Source: Phoronis australis
Taxonomy: Eukaryota > Phoronida > Phoronidae
Reading direction: 5' to 3'
Assembly: GCA_002633005.1 (NCBI GenBank)
Contig: NMRA01000001.1
Span: 12,135 to 76,134 of the forward strand
Length of the DNA stretch: 64,000 nt
The translations under genes and the position numbers were made by a program. The notes beneath the pieces were generated by a model. The model was not told the DNA's origin, searched no databases, and saw only the letters and a list, made by a program, of their open reading frames with translations. Positions 1 through 12,448 of the stretch are shown piece by piece (position 1 is the stretch's first letter; the number at the start of each line of letters is the position of its first letter).

Positions 1-3000
1 TGAATGACAACAAATATACTACCAAAAATGACATTATTTTTCAGACCGCTGACCTTTCACTACAAATGACTAAAGTTTCAGATAAAATTTAACAATTTTA
101 TGCAAGTATCTGAAAGGGGATTCAATTGTGCACCCATACATCAGTGACTAAGCATATAAAGAGAGCAATGAAAGGGTTAAGATTCCAGGAGAAAAAGACA
201 ACTGGTCTACGTCATTTACTGGGGTCTTAAAGATTTTGAGAACCACTTATATACCAGTGTTATTAGAGAATGCTCTGGGTTCTAAAATGTGGGACTCCTA
301 TTAGTGACAAGTACCACACACAAACATTACTGAATAGCCAATGGACAAATAACCTTTATGTTTTAAATTCTTCCTGCGAGGACAACCCTCCAATAACAAA
401 TCATTAGTTTGATTTGGAATCCAGTTAGACAGCTCCAAGTGTGATGGGTCACACGGATCTTCAGTGACAAATCTCTCTTACCTTGTTGAGCAGAGAAAAC
501 ATGCTTTATGTTACAGATGTAGATCACAAGGGGGCAGCACTCAGTAACACTCAAACACTTCATCAAAATTGGAGATAACAATGAACCTGAGGACTCCAGT
601 AATCCATACAACTACCCAGGACATGCTTCAGTCAGTACATGGTGGTGTATTTTGACCTGCACACCTAAGATACTGGCGAACACCCAGCTGAGATTCCTCT
701 GCTTAAAGCAGACAGTGTGTGTAGCAGATGAGAGTCCAACTATTGATCACGTAATGAGCATAGATCGACTCCACAGGCTCAGAATAGCCGCATTAGTCTG
801 AGAATTTCAGAACAACACAGTTCACTCGTCAAGTAAGCGTAAAAATGTGACGAGAATCTTGAAACAATTTTCTTGTCAATGCAATTATCGCCTCGCCACT
901 GCAATATGTTTGACGCCGAGAGTAAAACCTCAAAATCAATTAACAAAATATCTTCCTTGGAAAGACATTTCAAAGCAAATATTCGGTGGGAGCCGGAGTA
1001 TTTGCTGCAATAATGTTTGGCATGGCCTTCTGTCTGTGTGTGGTTAACAACAAAAAGTTATCTGAGAGGTTTAAAAGTGTCTTCATCAACGAAAATAAAT
1101 CCTAGCTATTGACATTTCCCACTTCCTAAAGATTTGCTGCCTAATACTAACAATTTTCAGAATATCACCAAGTTTTATTTTGGTGAGTACAAAAACAAAT
1201 TGTGATGAACAAATAACAAATTGTGCTGAAGAATTTGACATTATTTTTTACTTTCCTTTCGTTTTATAGTGTAAACGTTATCCAACCTGTATAGTATCTG
1301 TTTGGATTTGGCCAATAAAGAGGCAATAAACTCCCACCCTTTTGTCGATAGCAACTTTTGAATACTGTAAATTCCATGGCTTGTTGCTAACCAATTAGTG
1401 TCATATCACCAAATCCAACTGTACATGGTAAATTTCCCAGAAAACCAAATATGAACTGAGGTATCCAAAACAAGGAAACCCCCATTAGGGGGGTGTTGAT
1501 GAAATCCTTGCCCCACAAACACGCAGCAGGTAAACGTCGAAAATAATGGCGATCGTGGTAATTGAAGTGGAACAAAGTTTCAGCTGCTATTTCAGGCAGT
1601 ATGATTGTCCACCAGAGGGAGCTCCCAGCAAATGACCATAGTAATCTTTTCATTTCAAACAAGGGAGAGGCAAATAGTAATACCCAGATGCCAAGAGAGT
1701 GGATGTTTTATTACACCTGTCTAGTCAACAGCAGACAGGTTGTTAAAGTTAGATTAGGACCCATTAACAGACACTGTGTTTGCTCATCAAGTCAAGTAAT
1801 ACACAATAACATAAATTATGTCTGCCAAACTGTCACTAGAAATTAAGTGAAAATAAAGGTACATTCATTTGATTCCAATAAAACACTTGAAACTATTGGT
1901 ATCACAGGCATAATATGGTCACTTCATCTCATGTTAATTAGTCACAATAAAATCTCAAGAAATAGTGTTACAATTATCTAGAATCTTATGTTCGTTTTAT
2001 GCATTTTTTAGCTTTTTCATGTGAATCTTCAAAAATCTTTTTTTTGAAAATCTTTCAAAAAAGTGGAACAAACTAAAAGTTCATGAAATCAGTTTGGGCT
2101 TGAGTCATAACATAAGCACAGTCAATGTGAAAGTTTATTCAAATATTTCAAGGAAAACCAGACTGATGTGAATGCCTACAATTGTCTGATGGCAGTTAGT
2201 TCCTGTAAACAATACAGAATGTAACTCAGTGCTGCTTTAATATAAATAAAAAAATAAAATTTCACGACATCCGTCATTTTGTCCCAAACTAGTAGACGTA
2301 CATACATAAATTTCTGGACCGCAATACTTGAGCGTTCTATTTTTTTGAGATTCAAGTCAATATCATTCCCGAGCCCCCCCCATTATCAACCTCACCAGGT
2401 AATGCACAAATGACCTAAAGTTATGAACGGTTAATCCTACCAACTGTTTCATTCTTTAGCTGACAGTGCTTGCAGGCAACATTTCCAAGCTTTTTAATAC
2501 AGACACCCTGATATGCCATACTTATTAAGGGTAACCCAGTGCTAATCCAAGGGCACAAAAGAACATACAGTTTATGATCTATCTACATTAATGCCCTAAG
2601 CCAATAACTGAAATTCAGTTGTAGCATTAGCTACATTGAAGGCTGAGCGAGACAACTGAGGCCAAATGTGCCAACACTCCGCAAGGCCTTAGATTTTAGC
2701 AACATGGCAGAATTGCTTCAACCTGTGGAGCAAGTCTTCAAAAATTCTTGAAAAAGTCCGTCTCTTCGAACCCTGTATCCTTAGACTAATAGTTCACAGG
2801 TTGTTACTATGACAATGCTTTAATCTTGGGGTATTCTGAAGACACATCTCACTGACGTAGTACAGGGCTCGGAACGTTCCGCATGCTCTTCAGGATGCCA
2901 CGAGGTGTCTGACATCGAGTTGTCTACATGACAACTTTCACATGATCCTTGTTATAAATCTGTGTACTTGGCCCATGCTCTGATGACATTGCTTCTCTTC

Positions 3001-6000
3001 TGCCAAGGCAAGCTGCTTTCACTACTTTGAGCTTGACTATTTATAAATAATGCTGTTTACCTTATGACCAGTATTATTCCATGTTGATCATCTGAAGACC
3101 TTGACACAGTTACCACCAACTAATGATCAATCAAACATTTATAACCTTCGAAGCAAACTATATGGCAAAAATAGTATCAGGTCACTCTAAAGGAGATAAA
3201 ATGAACTACACTCGGTGCACAGTTAGTTTTCAAAATAAACTGGACAGTTTTCTACACAATTCTGTCAGACTTGAAAAAAAAACATTGTGGCAAAATTACT
3301 TGGCTGTTTCATCCAGCTTTTATGTCAACGAAATAGAAATTTTGTGTTTTTGTTCAACTTCAGTTTGATGCAATTGGCCACTAATTGTTGATAGTCAAAA
3401 CTTTTATAACCTCGCATGGTTTTCATCATGGTTTTTCTCGAAACTAAAATTACACAAGATCGTTGTTGATGTCGAATCCTCCACAAGTTTTTCTCAGCTA
3501 GTTTTCTCCATCTGTTCTTCCAATGCCAACCAAGTATTCCCCAGTATGCTGTCGTCTTCAACCCAAATGGGAGAAGGTTGAACAAACTTGATGAAAAGGT
3601 GTAGATATGTGAAGTTAAGTTCTTCGCCTTTCAAACATCAATCGTGGACAAGAAAATGCAGAGCGAGTGCATAAAGCAAGTTCGTCGGGCTAATCTTGAA
3701 CCAAACAGAATCTTTCTTGAAGTGCTGAACACCTTTTAATTCCAGTACTTTTAAATGGTTGAAACTGTTTCAAACACAGGCGGTGAAAATGTGCCTCAGA
3801 TATTCCAAACTGCTATGGCATGGGCTTTTCTTACCTATGGGACAAGGACATTTCTATCGCTGTGTTAACTTGGGACGGCCTTATAGAAATGCATTGTAAT
3901 CCAAAAGAAATGTTCATTTAGTTTAAGTGGCCCACGTCAAATGTTGACATTGAACACTAGTAGACTGTTGAGTATATTTTCAGAATTACTGTATTAACTA
4001 CTGTAAAGTCGTGCAATTTTGGGCACTCAAAATTAATACCAGTAAAACAAATTCATTCTCGGTCCAATATCATGGGATAAAATTTTTGTGGTGTCTGAAT
4101 TTGGTGGATATCCAAAATGTGCCTTTTCACTGTTGTCCGAATTTGGTAAAGTAAATCTCTTCGAAATTTTTTAGAAGTCGGCATAAGCAAGATGAATCAA
4201 TTTGTCGTTGGATACCTAAAAAGAATTTCCACATGTAAGACTTTAAAATTGTGCCGACACTTGTTGGCTCGTTCAACCAAAACTGTTGATGCAGTTTCCT
4301 TGGATAAGAGTTGAACATGACAAATTGCCAAAAGACGGCATTGTACCAAATTATCAAAGTTGCAGAGTATCCCAATAGTTGTTCTGTGCCGGAGTTGATG
4401 CCAAATTTCATGAAGTTTAATTACTTGGCAGACCTTAAGCATAAAACAATAGGACTAATACGGAGACGGCATTCATCGGAAATATTTGAAATATTCAGGT
4501 GATCACCACAGAAACAAAGGTACCAATTACATTAAGTTTGCTTGGATTTTGAATTCTTATTGACAGGAATTTCAAATCTTTAGCAAGATCACAGAATCAA
4601 TTTCTCAGACCTCAGGAATCGATTTCTGTTTGATGTTTTTAACGGCGACAATTTTTAAGACCGGTGTGGTTCATGAATTGTACGCCAATAACATGGACTG
4701 ACATCACTTTCAGGTATCGCAGCTACAACTGGACATTACATCATTTCACGACAAACACTCAGCTCCTGGATTTCCCCAGACAGGTAATCGGTCACCCAGC
4801 CAGAAATTACAGCAATTGGTACAGTACCCACATGTCTATGATGCGGGTGAATAAACACGGCAATTGTCGCCATTATTTTTGTGCAATAAAGGATTCATGT
4901 AATATCACTTGCAGTTTTCTCTTCCTCAATCGATTTCAGTTGTAATTTTCTGTTCCATAATCCTCATTTTCTCACAAATCTTCCACGAAAGGACAATGTC
5001 AAAAAGAATTAAGACAAATTTCAATCCCAATAATGGCATGCTCACGCACCCTGCCTGCATAGCTCGATGAAGTGGAACAAGACCGACATTGGTCATTAAA
5101 TTGTTATACCAATATCATGTGATCACGTTTCTGTCAAGGCGTGAGAAATATGCAGAAATCCATTATTTTAATAGTCAATGGAGAAATGTGAGTGTTTTAG
5201 GCTGCACTTCCAAATGCCTGATTGGCGAAAAATCAAAAATGAAACAGGGGACGGGCGATTACCCAAGCAGCGGGCGCTTAAACCAAAAATTGACAAAAAG
5301 TCGAGGATGGGCGATTACCGGGCATGGGCGTTAACTCGCGAGTTTACGGCAAGGCTCCTTACTCTCGTAAAACTGCTAATATTGCGCAAAGACATTATTT
5401 GAAAGACCAGGTACATTTCCGCCCTGCCCCAGTTGAGTTTTGACGTGTATTTGACACTGGAGCAACTGATAGAATGTAACTCACTTTACCTATAGAACTG
5501 ATGTCAAAAAATGACCGTCGTGATGTCACTCACTCCGTTTGAGTCGTGTTTACACACACACACTTGCACTAGAGCAGCTGTTTCGTGTAGTGTGCTGGAT
5601 CAGCCCCTCTTGTGTAAATGTGACAGGATGTAGCTAGAAGCCACATTTATACAAGAGAGGTCGAGTTTCAAATGTGACTCGAGTTGAAGTCCTATTCATT
5701 ATAAGTACTATTATGAGATTGATTTCACGCGGGTCAGTTAAAGGTCTTAAATTCGATTTCTGTTTTGGGCAGCTTAAAAAACCAGGACAAATGCACTTAA
5801 GTTTCAAATATTAAGCATTTATTGTTGCATCTGAGTATTGGTGAGGCTGCACACATTAGAATTGTAGATAAGATCAGAAAGACGTTCCAGTGATAAGATC
5901 CGTTATCAATACTTCCTGCTTAACATTTTCAATATGATACTGGATAAAAATTCTCAAAATATCTCATGTTACATATTATGAAACTCATTATGATATGCTG

Positions 6001-9000
6001 TATAAAATGTTCGTTTATGTTATTGACAAGCTGGGCTCAGAATGCATCTAGTACTAAGTAGTTGAAATTTCAATACGGTTTGTTCAGCTTGCAGCGACTG
6101 AATCGGATTATGAAACATAAAACATTTTAAGCAAAGCTGTGAAGACATAGTGTGCTAATCTTCAGCAGACTGCCACAAAATTGCCAAAATTTTAAGTTGT
6201 AACTACGTTAAACATTAAGCAATTTTCTTTGACGTTGTGTGAGACATACAGGACAATAATGAATGTAAAAGGGTAAATAGGGTTAGATCCAGTAATAGAA
6301 GATGTTTTTAAGGAAATTAGAATATAAAAGAAACTGAAAAACACTTTTTTGAAGAATGCCTCGTACGCAATACCTCAGTCAATGCTATTTATTCAATAAA
6401 CCTTAAATTTTGTAAGTCTATTTTGCACTAATGACAATGTGAAAATTTTGAGACAGCTTGGTTTATTGAGAATGCAGAAAAATGGAGATTTTTTGTGAAA
6501 TAGCTGATATAAATGCGGCATGGGAATTGTTACACAGATTTCTTGTTCAGTGTAAAATTAAATTTTGTTTGTATGCTGGAGGCCAAATATCAGGAAGACA
6601 TTCCTAATATTTTTTATCGAGACATATAAAATCAATGGAATCATGTAATGTTTTTATCAAAACCTCATATTGAATATCAGTAGATATCAACCTTCAATGT
6701 GCATACCTAGGTCTGGCATGCCCCTCATCATCGGGGCATACTTTATGTACATTTACCAATTAAAGGGCAAACTAATATACTGAACGTTATAATTTAAGCT
6801 GACTCAGTGAATTAGAACTTTTTTTGTCAAGCGCTAACTCAGACTTTTCATAAGAGCCTCCTGCTTGGTTTTAACGTTAGATGATGAAGCAGGTTTCAAA
6901 TTGAGGTTAAATCTCGAGATATCAACCCAGACAAACTTTAAGTGTTCCTGAGTGTACTCTCTGATCTGTCTGTGGGGGCTCGTAGGCAAACCATATACCA
7001 CTGACAGTTCAACTAAAACCAAATGGAACTTCTTTTATCAAAGGGTATGGAAACCTACACGTCTGTTTTTATAGCATTTGTTTGGGTAAAACTGATCTTA
7101 ACAAGAAATTCAATTCCAGAAGATCAACAATCCGTTGAAATATCAGCTGAGTTTTTGGCCACGAATTTTAGCCAATGTGTTGTTGCCCTGATTGCCACGT
7201 TAAATTAATTAGGCAAAAGATTCTTTATTCACCTAACTAGGCTTCAATGACAACAGCAGTTCTTGTGCAAATCTAGTGACAATCAAGGACAAGGCACTGC
7301 TGTGAAACAACTGAGTTTCTAAATGCCTGGTTTGAACTCAGGATGAATTGATGTCAAATGCCCAGAGAATCCAATATCATGGAATGACAGTGGATAAATA
7401 CTGTGAATGTTTATAATGGCTCAATTACACTTGCAGACAATTCAGAGACAACAGGTTATTGCTGTGATAACTGAATTCTTCATAAGTAAACAGGTTTCAA
7501 ACAAACATTGACAACGAACATCACATCACATAATCTAGTCATAGGTGATTTTAAAAACCCACTTTATCGAAAAGAAGTCGTATAATAATCACCTATCATT
7601 TACAGCGGCCATTTCCAGGATAAGCAGTCATTGAAAATTCAAACCTGATTTTTATTTGCTTTTGTTGCTTCCTGAAGGGATTTAACTGCATTTAAAAAAA
7701 GGACAATTAATTTGTAGAGTACTAAGTTAAGACCACAAAAGTCATAAGGCATGCCTGAGAGGATTTTAGTTTCCACTTCACTAAAATGAACAAACACTTA
7801 GAGAATTCGGAGACTGTTCATGGCTTTGGTTAGAATTTTACTCATAAATCTGGCTGTGTCACTTTTAGAAAACAAACTACCGTTATGGTAGACAGATTTT
7901 GCAGGAACTCTGGCTCTGATTAGCCAAACTTGGAGGGAATAAATTTTGACACAATTATCTGACAGTTTAGTTGAACTTAGGCCGAGCACGTGAAACAGTA
8001 TTTATGTTGAATTTCAGATAGTTTAGTTATTGAGCCTAGTCGCTAATTTTGTACCTGTGAATGGATTTGTATGGCAAGTTGATGCCATGGCGTCGCAGTT
8101 AATGGTGACACACCTGTGGAGCTTCAAAGTTGAAAAGACTCAGGACAGTGTTCTCCAGACCTTGCTTACCTGAGCACTTGTAACAGGACTGCATGGAGAG
8201 CAAACAGCTTGGATAATAGGCATAGTGTCCTCTGCAACGTGTTTTGAATAATCGCGTACAGAGTTGAAAATTCCCAAAAAGCCTCGTTTTACGTATGTGA
8301 GACAAATCAGAACCAATTTGGCTCAAACAGAAAACTCAGTTACTTCAGGTGGGCCGCAGGTGTGCTTTGATTGGTTCCTGAGATATACACTGCAGCGATA
8401 CTATTAAACATCAGCGGAACAGATAATGTACGACTGCTAATTATATTTGCAGGTCCAATTAGAAGCATATCTGATTGTCATTAATCTGTGGACATGTTGT
8501 AATAGTTTCAATCAGGTAAAAATAAGGTATTGAGCCTTGAGAAACATTCCTTCCGTCTCACCTATACCTGATGAAACCTACAATATATCATGCAATCTAC
8601 TCTTCATTTAGTCAACACAGATCAGACACAAATCAGTTTTGGGGATGAAAAACTCAATTTTGAGATTATCAGAATAGACTTCTTGTCATCATTTTCTTTT
8701 ACCAGAGCTTACAGCGAAATTGACTGGTTACTTTGATTTTATTCTAGAAATTGCCTAAATTCTTGACAACGCCTTTTTCAGCAGTTGCTGTTAGTCACTG
8801 AACTCTGAGCACAACTAGAGACATTGAAACACTGGTTACCTCAGAAAGCTGCAGTCCACCAATTTTACCTGTAATTGAATTTCCTGACTGCAAAAGGTTT
8901 GAAAACTACGTACCTTAGATATTTTATTAGAGCTTTGTCGTTTTTTTAACGTAAATGAAGAGTCGTATTATTCTTAGAAAAATGATTAAAACCAAATGGA

Positions 9001-10561
9001 TTTTTGTAACTAAGGTGACTGTCTATCTTTTTTAAAATAACATTTCAACTATTAATAGTGAATCAATAAAATTATAAATTTTTTCACAGAGATAGCCATA
9101 TTTTCCATAATTTTTAAGGGTTGACTATTAATAGTTCAAAACTTGTGTTAAAACAATCAAATCTTTGGTAACAAAGGTTAAGACAATGACCATAAAAAAC
9201 TTCAGCTATAATTACGTAAAATCCATATACTGTTTTTGGGCATTTTTCTGTTTTTTATTCAAAAAATTTGACAAATGCAGAATGAATGGACATTATTCCT
9301 ATAAATTTACCTTTCAAAAAAGACATTTTTGCCAAATGCATGGTCAAGTAACCAAGAGGATTGCAGTATTATGAATGACAAGATTTGCCTTGACTCCTTC
9401 ACAACCGATGACAAATTCCAGACAGCGTGACTAGTTCTAGGTGGCTTTGATGTGAAATGACAGTTGTTAACAGAGTAAAAGAAAGGTAGAAAAGCGAAGT
9501 CCAGTCAGAGGTATGCAAAAGTGTCAAGCAAAACATAATGAGAACAGTGTACTGTAGGGCTGAGCTTTAAGTTCCCAGCACATAAAGCGATTATGTATTA
9601 AGCCATCAGGTAGCAGGATGAAATGATTATCCCAATATTTTCGAACCAACATAAGGTGAAAAGGAATGATATCTCACAAATCTTTACTAAGACATAGGAC
9701 TACGTAATATCAGCGGACTTTTCATATTAATGCTCTCTAGAATAATGAAAGCAGGAAAGTGAGTTAGTTACGCATGATACAGAGTGACTCATATTCGGTG
9801 GACAAAAATTCACTTACTACATGGTGGTTCATTAATTAAAACAAAACCAGATGAAAAAATCCCAGTCTGATTGTTTGATTAGGTTAAGTGCAACAATCCA
9901 TTTGACAATGGCTGAGATCAAAATTCCCCCATACCACGCCTTCGCATTAGAAATGTATGGAACTTGTCCTTTATCCACAGTTAGTTCAAGAGATAAGTCT
10001 TTTTCGGTAGGTCATTACTTGTTGATACACTTGACTGTATAGCAAAGGAAATCTGTCGGCAATAGGAAAAGGAACGGGTAAAAGACGGTGCAACATTACA
10101 CCAGTAGGTAGAAACCACCCGTCCACATTACATGGGATCTATAGGTGACGCTGAACGCCTGCCCACAAGAAACCCGAATGCCGTCTGGCGAAATACGTAG
10201 TGAATTTCATTATGGCACGGTTATTTCGAAAACCAGCTATTGCCATGCTCCTTGTGTGCGACAGTGCTGCATGAATATCCACCGTTCTGATAATTACATA
10301 ATATAACAATGCCTGTACCACCTGGGTATGGACCCCCATGGAATAGGAGTACACAGACACCAGGAACCAGAACATTACATAAGCTTGGGCTGTCCAGTGC
10401 AGGAAAGTTGCGTCGTTGTGGATACAAACATCAAGCAAAATTTCTTCATACGGGTACGCAAGAATCACAAGGGAGCTGAGTCACCGCCTGAGACGGCCAT
10501 TTTAATGGAAGCCAAAAAAAAAAAACTGACAGCACATGATCTAGTCCCATGACAATGCATA
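1..10561. other. No recognisable gene
   Basis: I found no coding exon that I can support. Open frames on both strands are short (under about 110 codons), lack recognisable domains and mostly lack splice sites at their edges. The sequence is AT-rich and contains no long tandem array that I could see. The last exons of the minus-strand gene that begins near 34.4 kb could lie here, but I cannot identify them. Confidence 0.5.
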
Positions 10562-10691
10562 TGACAATAAAAGCTACGTAATTAAAAACAGAGGATTGCT
10601 TAACTGTACTAGTTTAAGACAATGTAATGACAATAAAAGCTACGTAATTAAAACAGAGGGTTGCTTAACTGCACAAGATTAAGACAATGTA
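10562..10691. repeat. Two-copy tandem duplication (~65 bp unit)
   Basis: Two adjacent copies of a roughly 65-base unit starting tgacaataaaagctacgtaa, at about 10562-10626 and 10628-10691. They differ by a few substitutions and one A in an A-run. This is a local, recent duplication with no coding sign. Confidence 0.9.
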
Positions 10692-11149
10692 AGGTAGGCC
10701 TACTCAACCTTAACACAACTCATCCCAAGATTTGTTTTGTAGCCGTCCAGCTGAGCTTTTACAGTCCACTCACCAATTTTGCCTGTTAGGTTCAGTGAAA
10801 ACAAAGCTCAAAATTTGCAAGGTGGCTGTGCTGTTAAATCAACAGAATAGAATCACGCTATTTAGATCAAAGCTGTGTTCAAACCGGCCACTTGTAACTC
10901 TTTCTATACTGTTTAACCGCTGCGTTTGTTACCATTCAAACAGACAGTTAAAACAGTAAAGCTATAGTTTCTAGTTTTATTCACTAGCCATGTTCACATC
11001 AAGTTAATGACTTTATCCTCTCGCTTCACCACCTCAGGGAGGGTTACAAAAGCATTGCAATTACAGCTTTTAAAACTGGTTTTAATGTGTTCAGATCAAT
11101 ACTCATAACTTTTAAATTAGCTTCAGTGTGAACAATACTTAAGTCATTT

Positions 11150-11326
11150 CAGGGGCGGATCCAGGATCTTGAATTAGGAGGGGGGCTAAGGCAGATTGTT
11201 AGTCAGGATTTTGCCCATCAGACATTTGCACAAGTTGGAACCCGAACTGCCACATGGAATCTGGGAGAATTTTAGGGGGGGGGGCACGGTCCCCTTGCCC
11301 AGCGCCCTCCCTTAAATCCGCCACTG
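11150..11326. mobile_element. MITE with CAGNGGCGGAT-type inverted ends
   Basis: The left end reads CAGGGGCGGATCC and the right end ATCCGCCACTG, which are imperfect inverted repeats. The 5-base sequence CATTT stands immediately outside both ends, as a target-site duplication would. The interior is G/C-homopolymer rich (long G runs near 11275). At 177 bp it is too short to code for a transposase, so it is non-autonomous. A related element lies at 21022-21259. Confidence 0.8.
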
Positions 11327-11861
11327 CATTTAAAGGGACCATGCCAACTGATGCTGGTGTGCTACTTTAATAGCAATCTGATCAGAACACAGAAAATGGC
11401 CCTGTTCTTCAATACTACCATCCCAAACTCTACAGTTATGTACTGTGGAATTTGTAAAAAATGACTAAATACTGCTTCGGATCATCGCAGCAGAGACTAT
11501 GCAAAATTATAACATACATGACCTAGAATAGGGTCGTCTTGAAGTAACACAACACCACTCCTATTCTAACGTATATACCCACAATGCAACACATGTGACA
11601 AGAACCTGTCCAGTATTTCACAAGCAAGATTAAGTCACAATCTCTTGTGGCAATGAAGGCAAACTGATGTATTATTGCAGTTTGGGCAGAAACACCAACA
11701 CCACGACATTGACTAAAAAGGCAGAAACCAGTCTTCAAAACAACTTCCCTGTTAATGAACTCTGGAGTGCAATTATTCCTTTTCTACTTTTCCAGGCTTC
11801 AACGGAAAATTACATGCACAAAAGCACTGAAATGACACACATGTATTTAGCCTGAACTTAC
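11327..11861. other. Intron sequence of the minus-strand gene
   Basis: This lies downstream of the donor at 11861 on the minus strand. I see no exon or repeat that I can name in it. Confidence 0.4.
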
Positions 11862-12448
11862 CACCACAACTGATGGGATGCTTTGAGAATCAGATTCTGT
11901 AACTTGACTATCCTTAGCAAAGGCAAATTGTAACTTCGGTGGACGGTCCGACTTCTTATCCTCACTCTGTGTCCGCTCAAATGTTGATCGCGGACCATTT
12001 GGCTTGTGCCTCAGTGATGGACTGCTGGAGCTGAGTCCCTGCGATCTCTCGGGTGTTTTACGGCTGTCGTTTTGACTGGAATTCATATCGCTTTGTTTCA
12101 AAACATCATCAATACATGTCTCTAATGGAATGACGGGCAAAAGGCCATCATGTGTGTCACGCCTGGAACGTTCTGGAAATGACTCATCAGCTGTGCTCGT
12201 CTGCTCCTCATCTGCAATGTATCCACTAGTATTCGGGCTCAGAATATTTGGATGGCTCGTTGCCATATAGTTCCCGTTGTCCTTCTTGCTGATCTTATCA
12301 CTTTTGCGACCAAGAAATGTTTTTGTTGTACGACGGAAACTCTTCCAGAGGCGTTTCCGACGGCTCATGGATGGAGAAGCAGACGCATGTTCCACTTGGC
12401 GGACGTCACTTGTGCTCTTGGACATTCTGTCATCAAAGGCAAGGTCAT
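11862..12448 (-). CDS. Uncharacterised protein, large internal exon (195 codons)
   Basis: A single open frame fills this 587-nt exon. On the minus strand the acceptor is a pyrimidine-rich run ending ccaccag at 12449, and the donor is GTG|gtaagt at 11861. It begins with two bases of a split codon and ends in phase 0. The protein starts DDLAFDDRMSKSTSDVRQ, has a strongly basic segment (SRRKRLWKSFRRTTKTF and GRKSDK) around residues 22-48, and is then rich in Ser, Asp, Glu, Pro and Gln without hydrophobic segments. It looks largely disordered, with a possible nuclear-localisation or membrane/actin-binding basic patch. I do not recognise the family. The basic patch faintly recalls actin-regulator (CRACD/NHS-like) N-termini, but that is not evidence of homology. 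The phase matches the short exon at 34418-34436. Confidence 0.72.

Noticed and set aside
1387-1662. Minus-strand open frame containing TVGFGD, like a potassium-channel filter
   Set aside because: No pore-helix pattern around it, no splice sites, and no other channel exon nearby; likely chance.
6834-7022. Minus-strand frame of about 61 codons with a possible acceptor ttggttttag, perhaps a last exon of the uncharacterised gene
   Set aside because: Composition is protein-like but there is no recognisable domain and no evidence of joining to the upstream exons.
10139-10468. 109-codon minus frame overlapped by open frames in two other frames
   Set aside because: No domain and no splice context; several frames are open together by chance.
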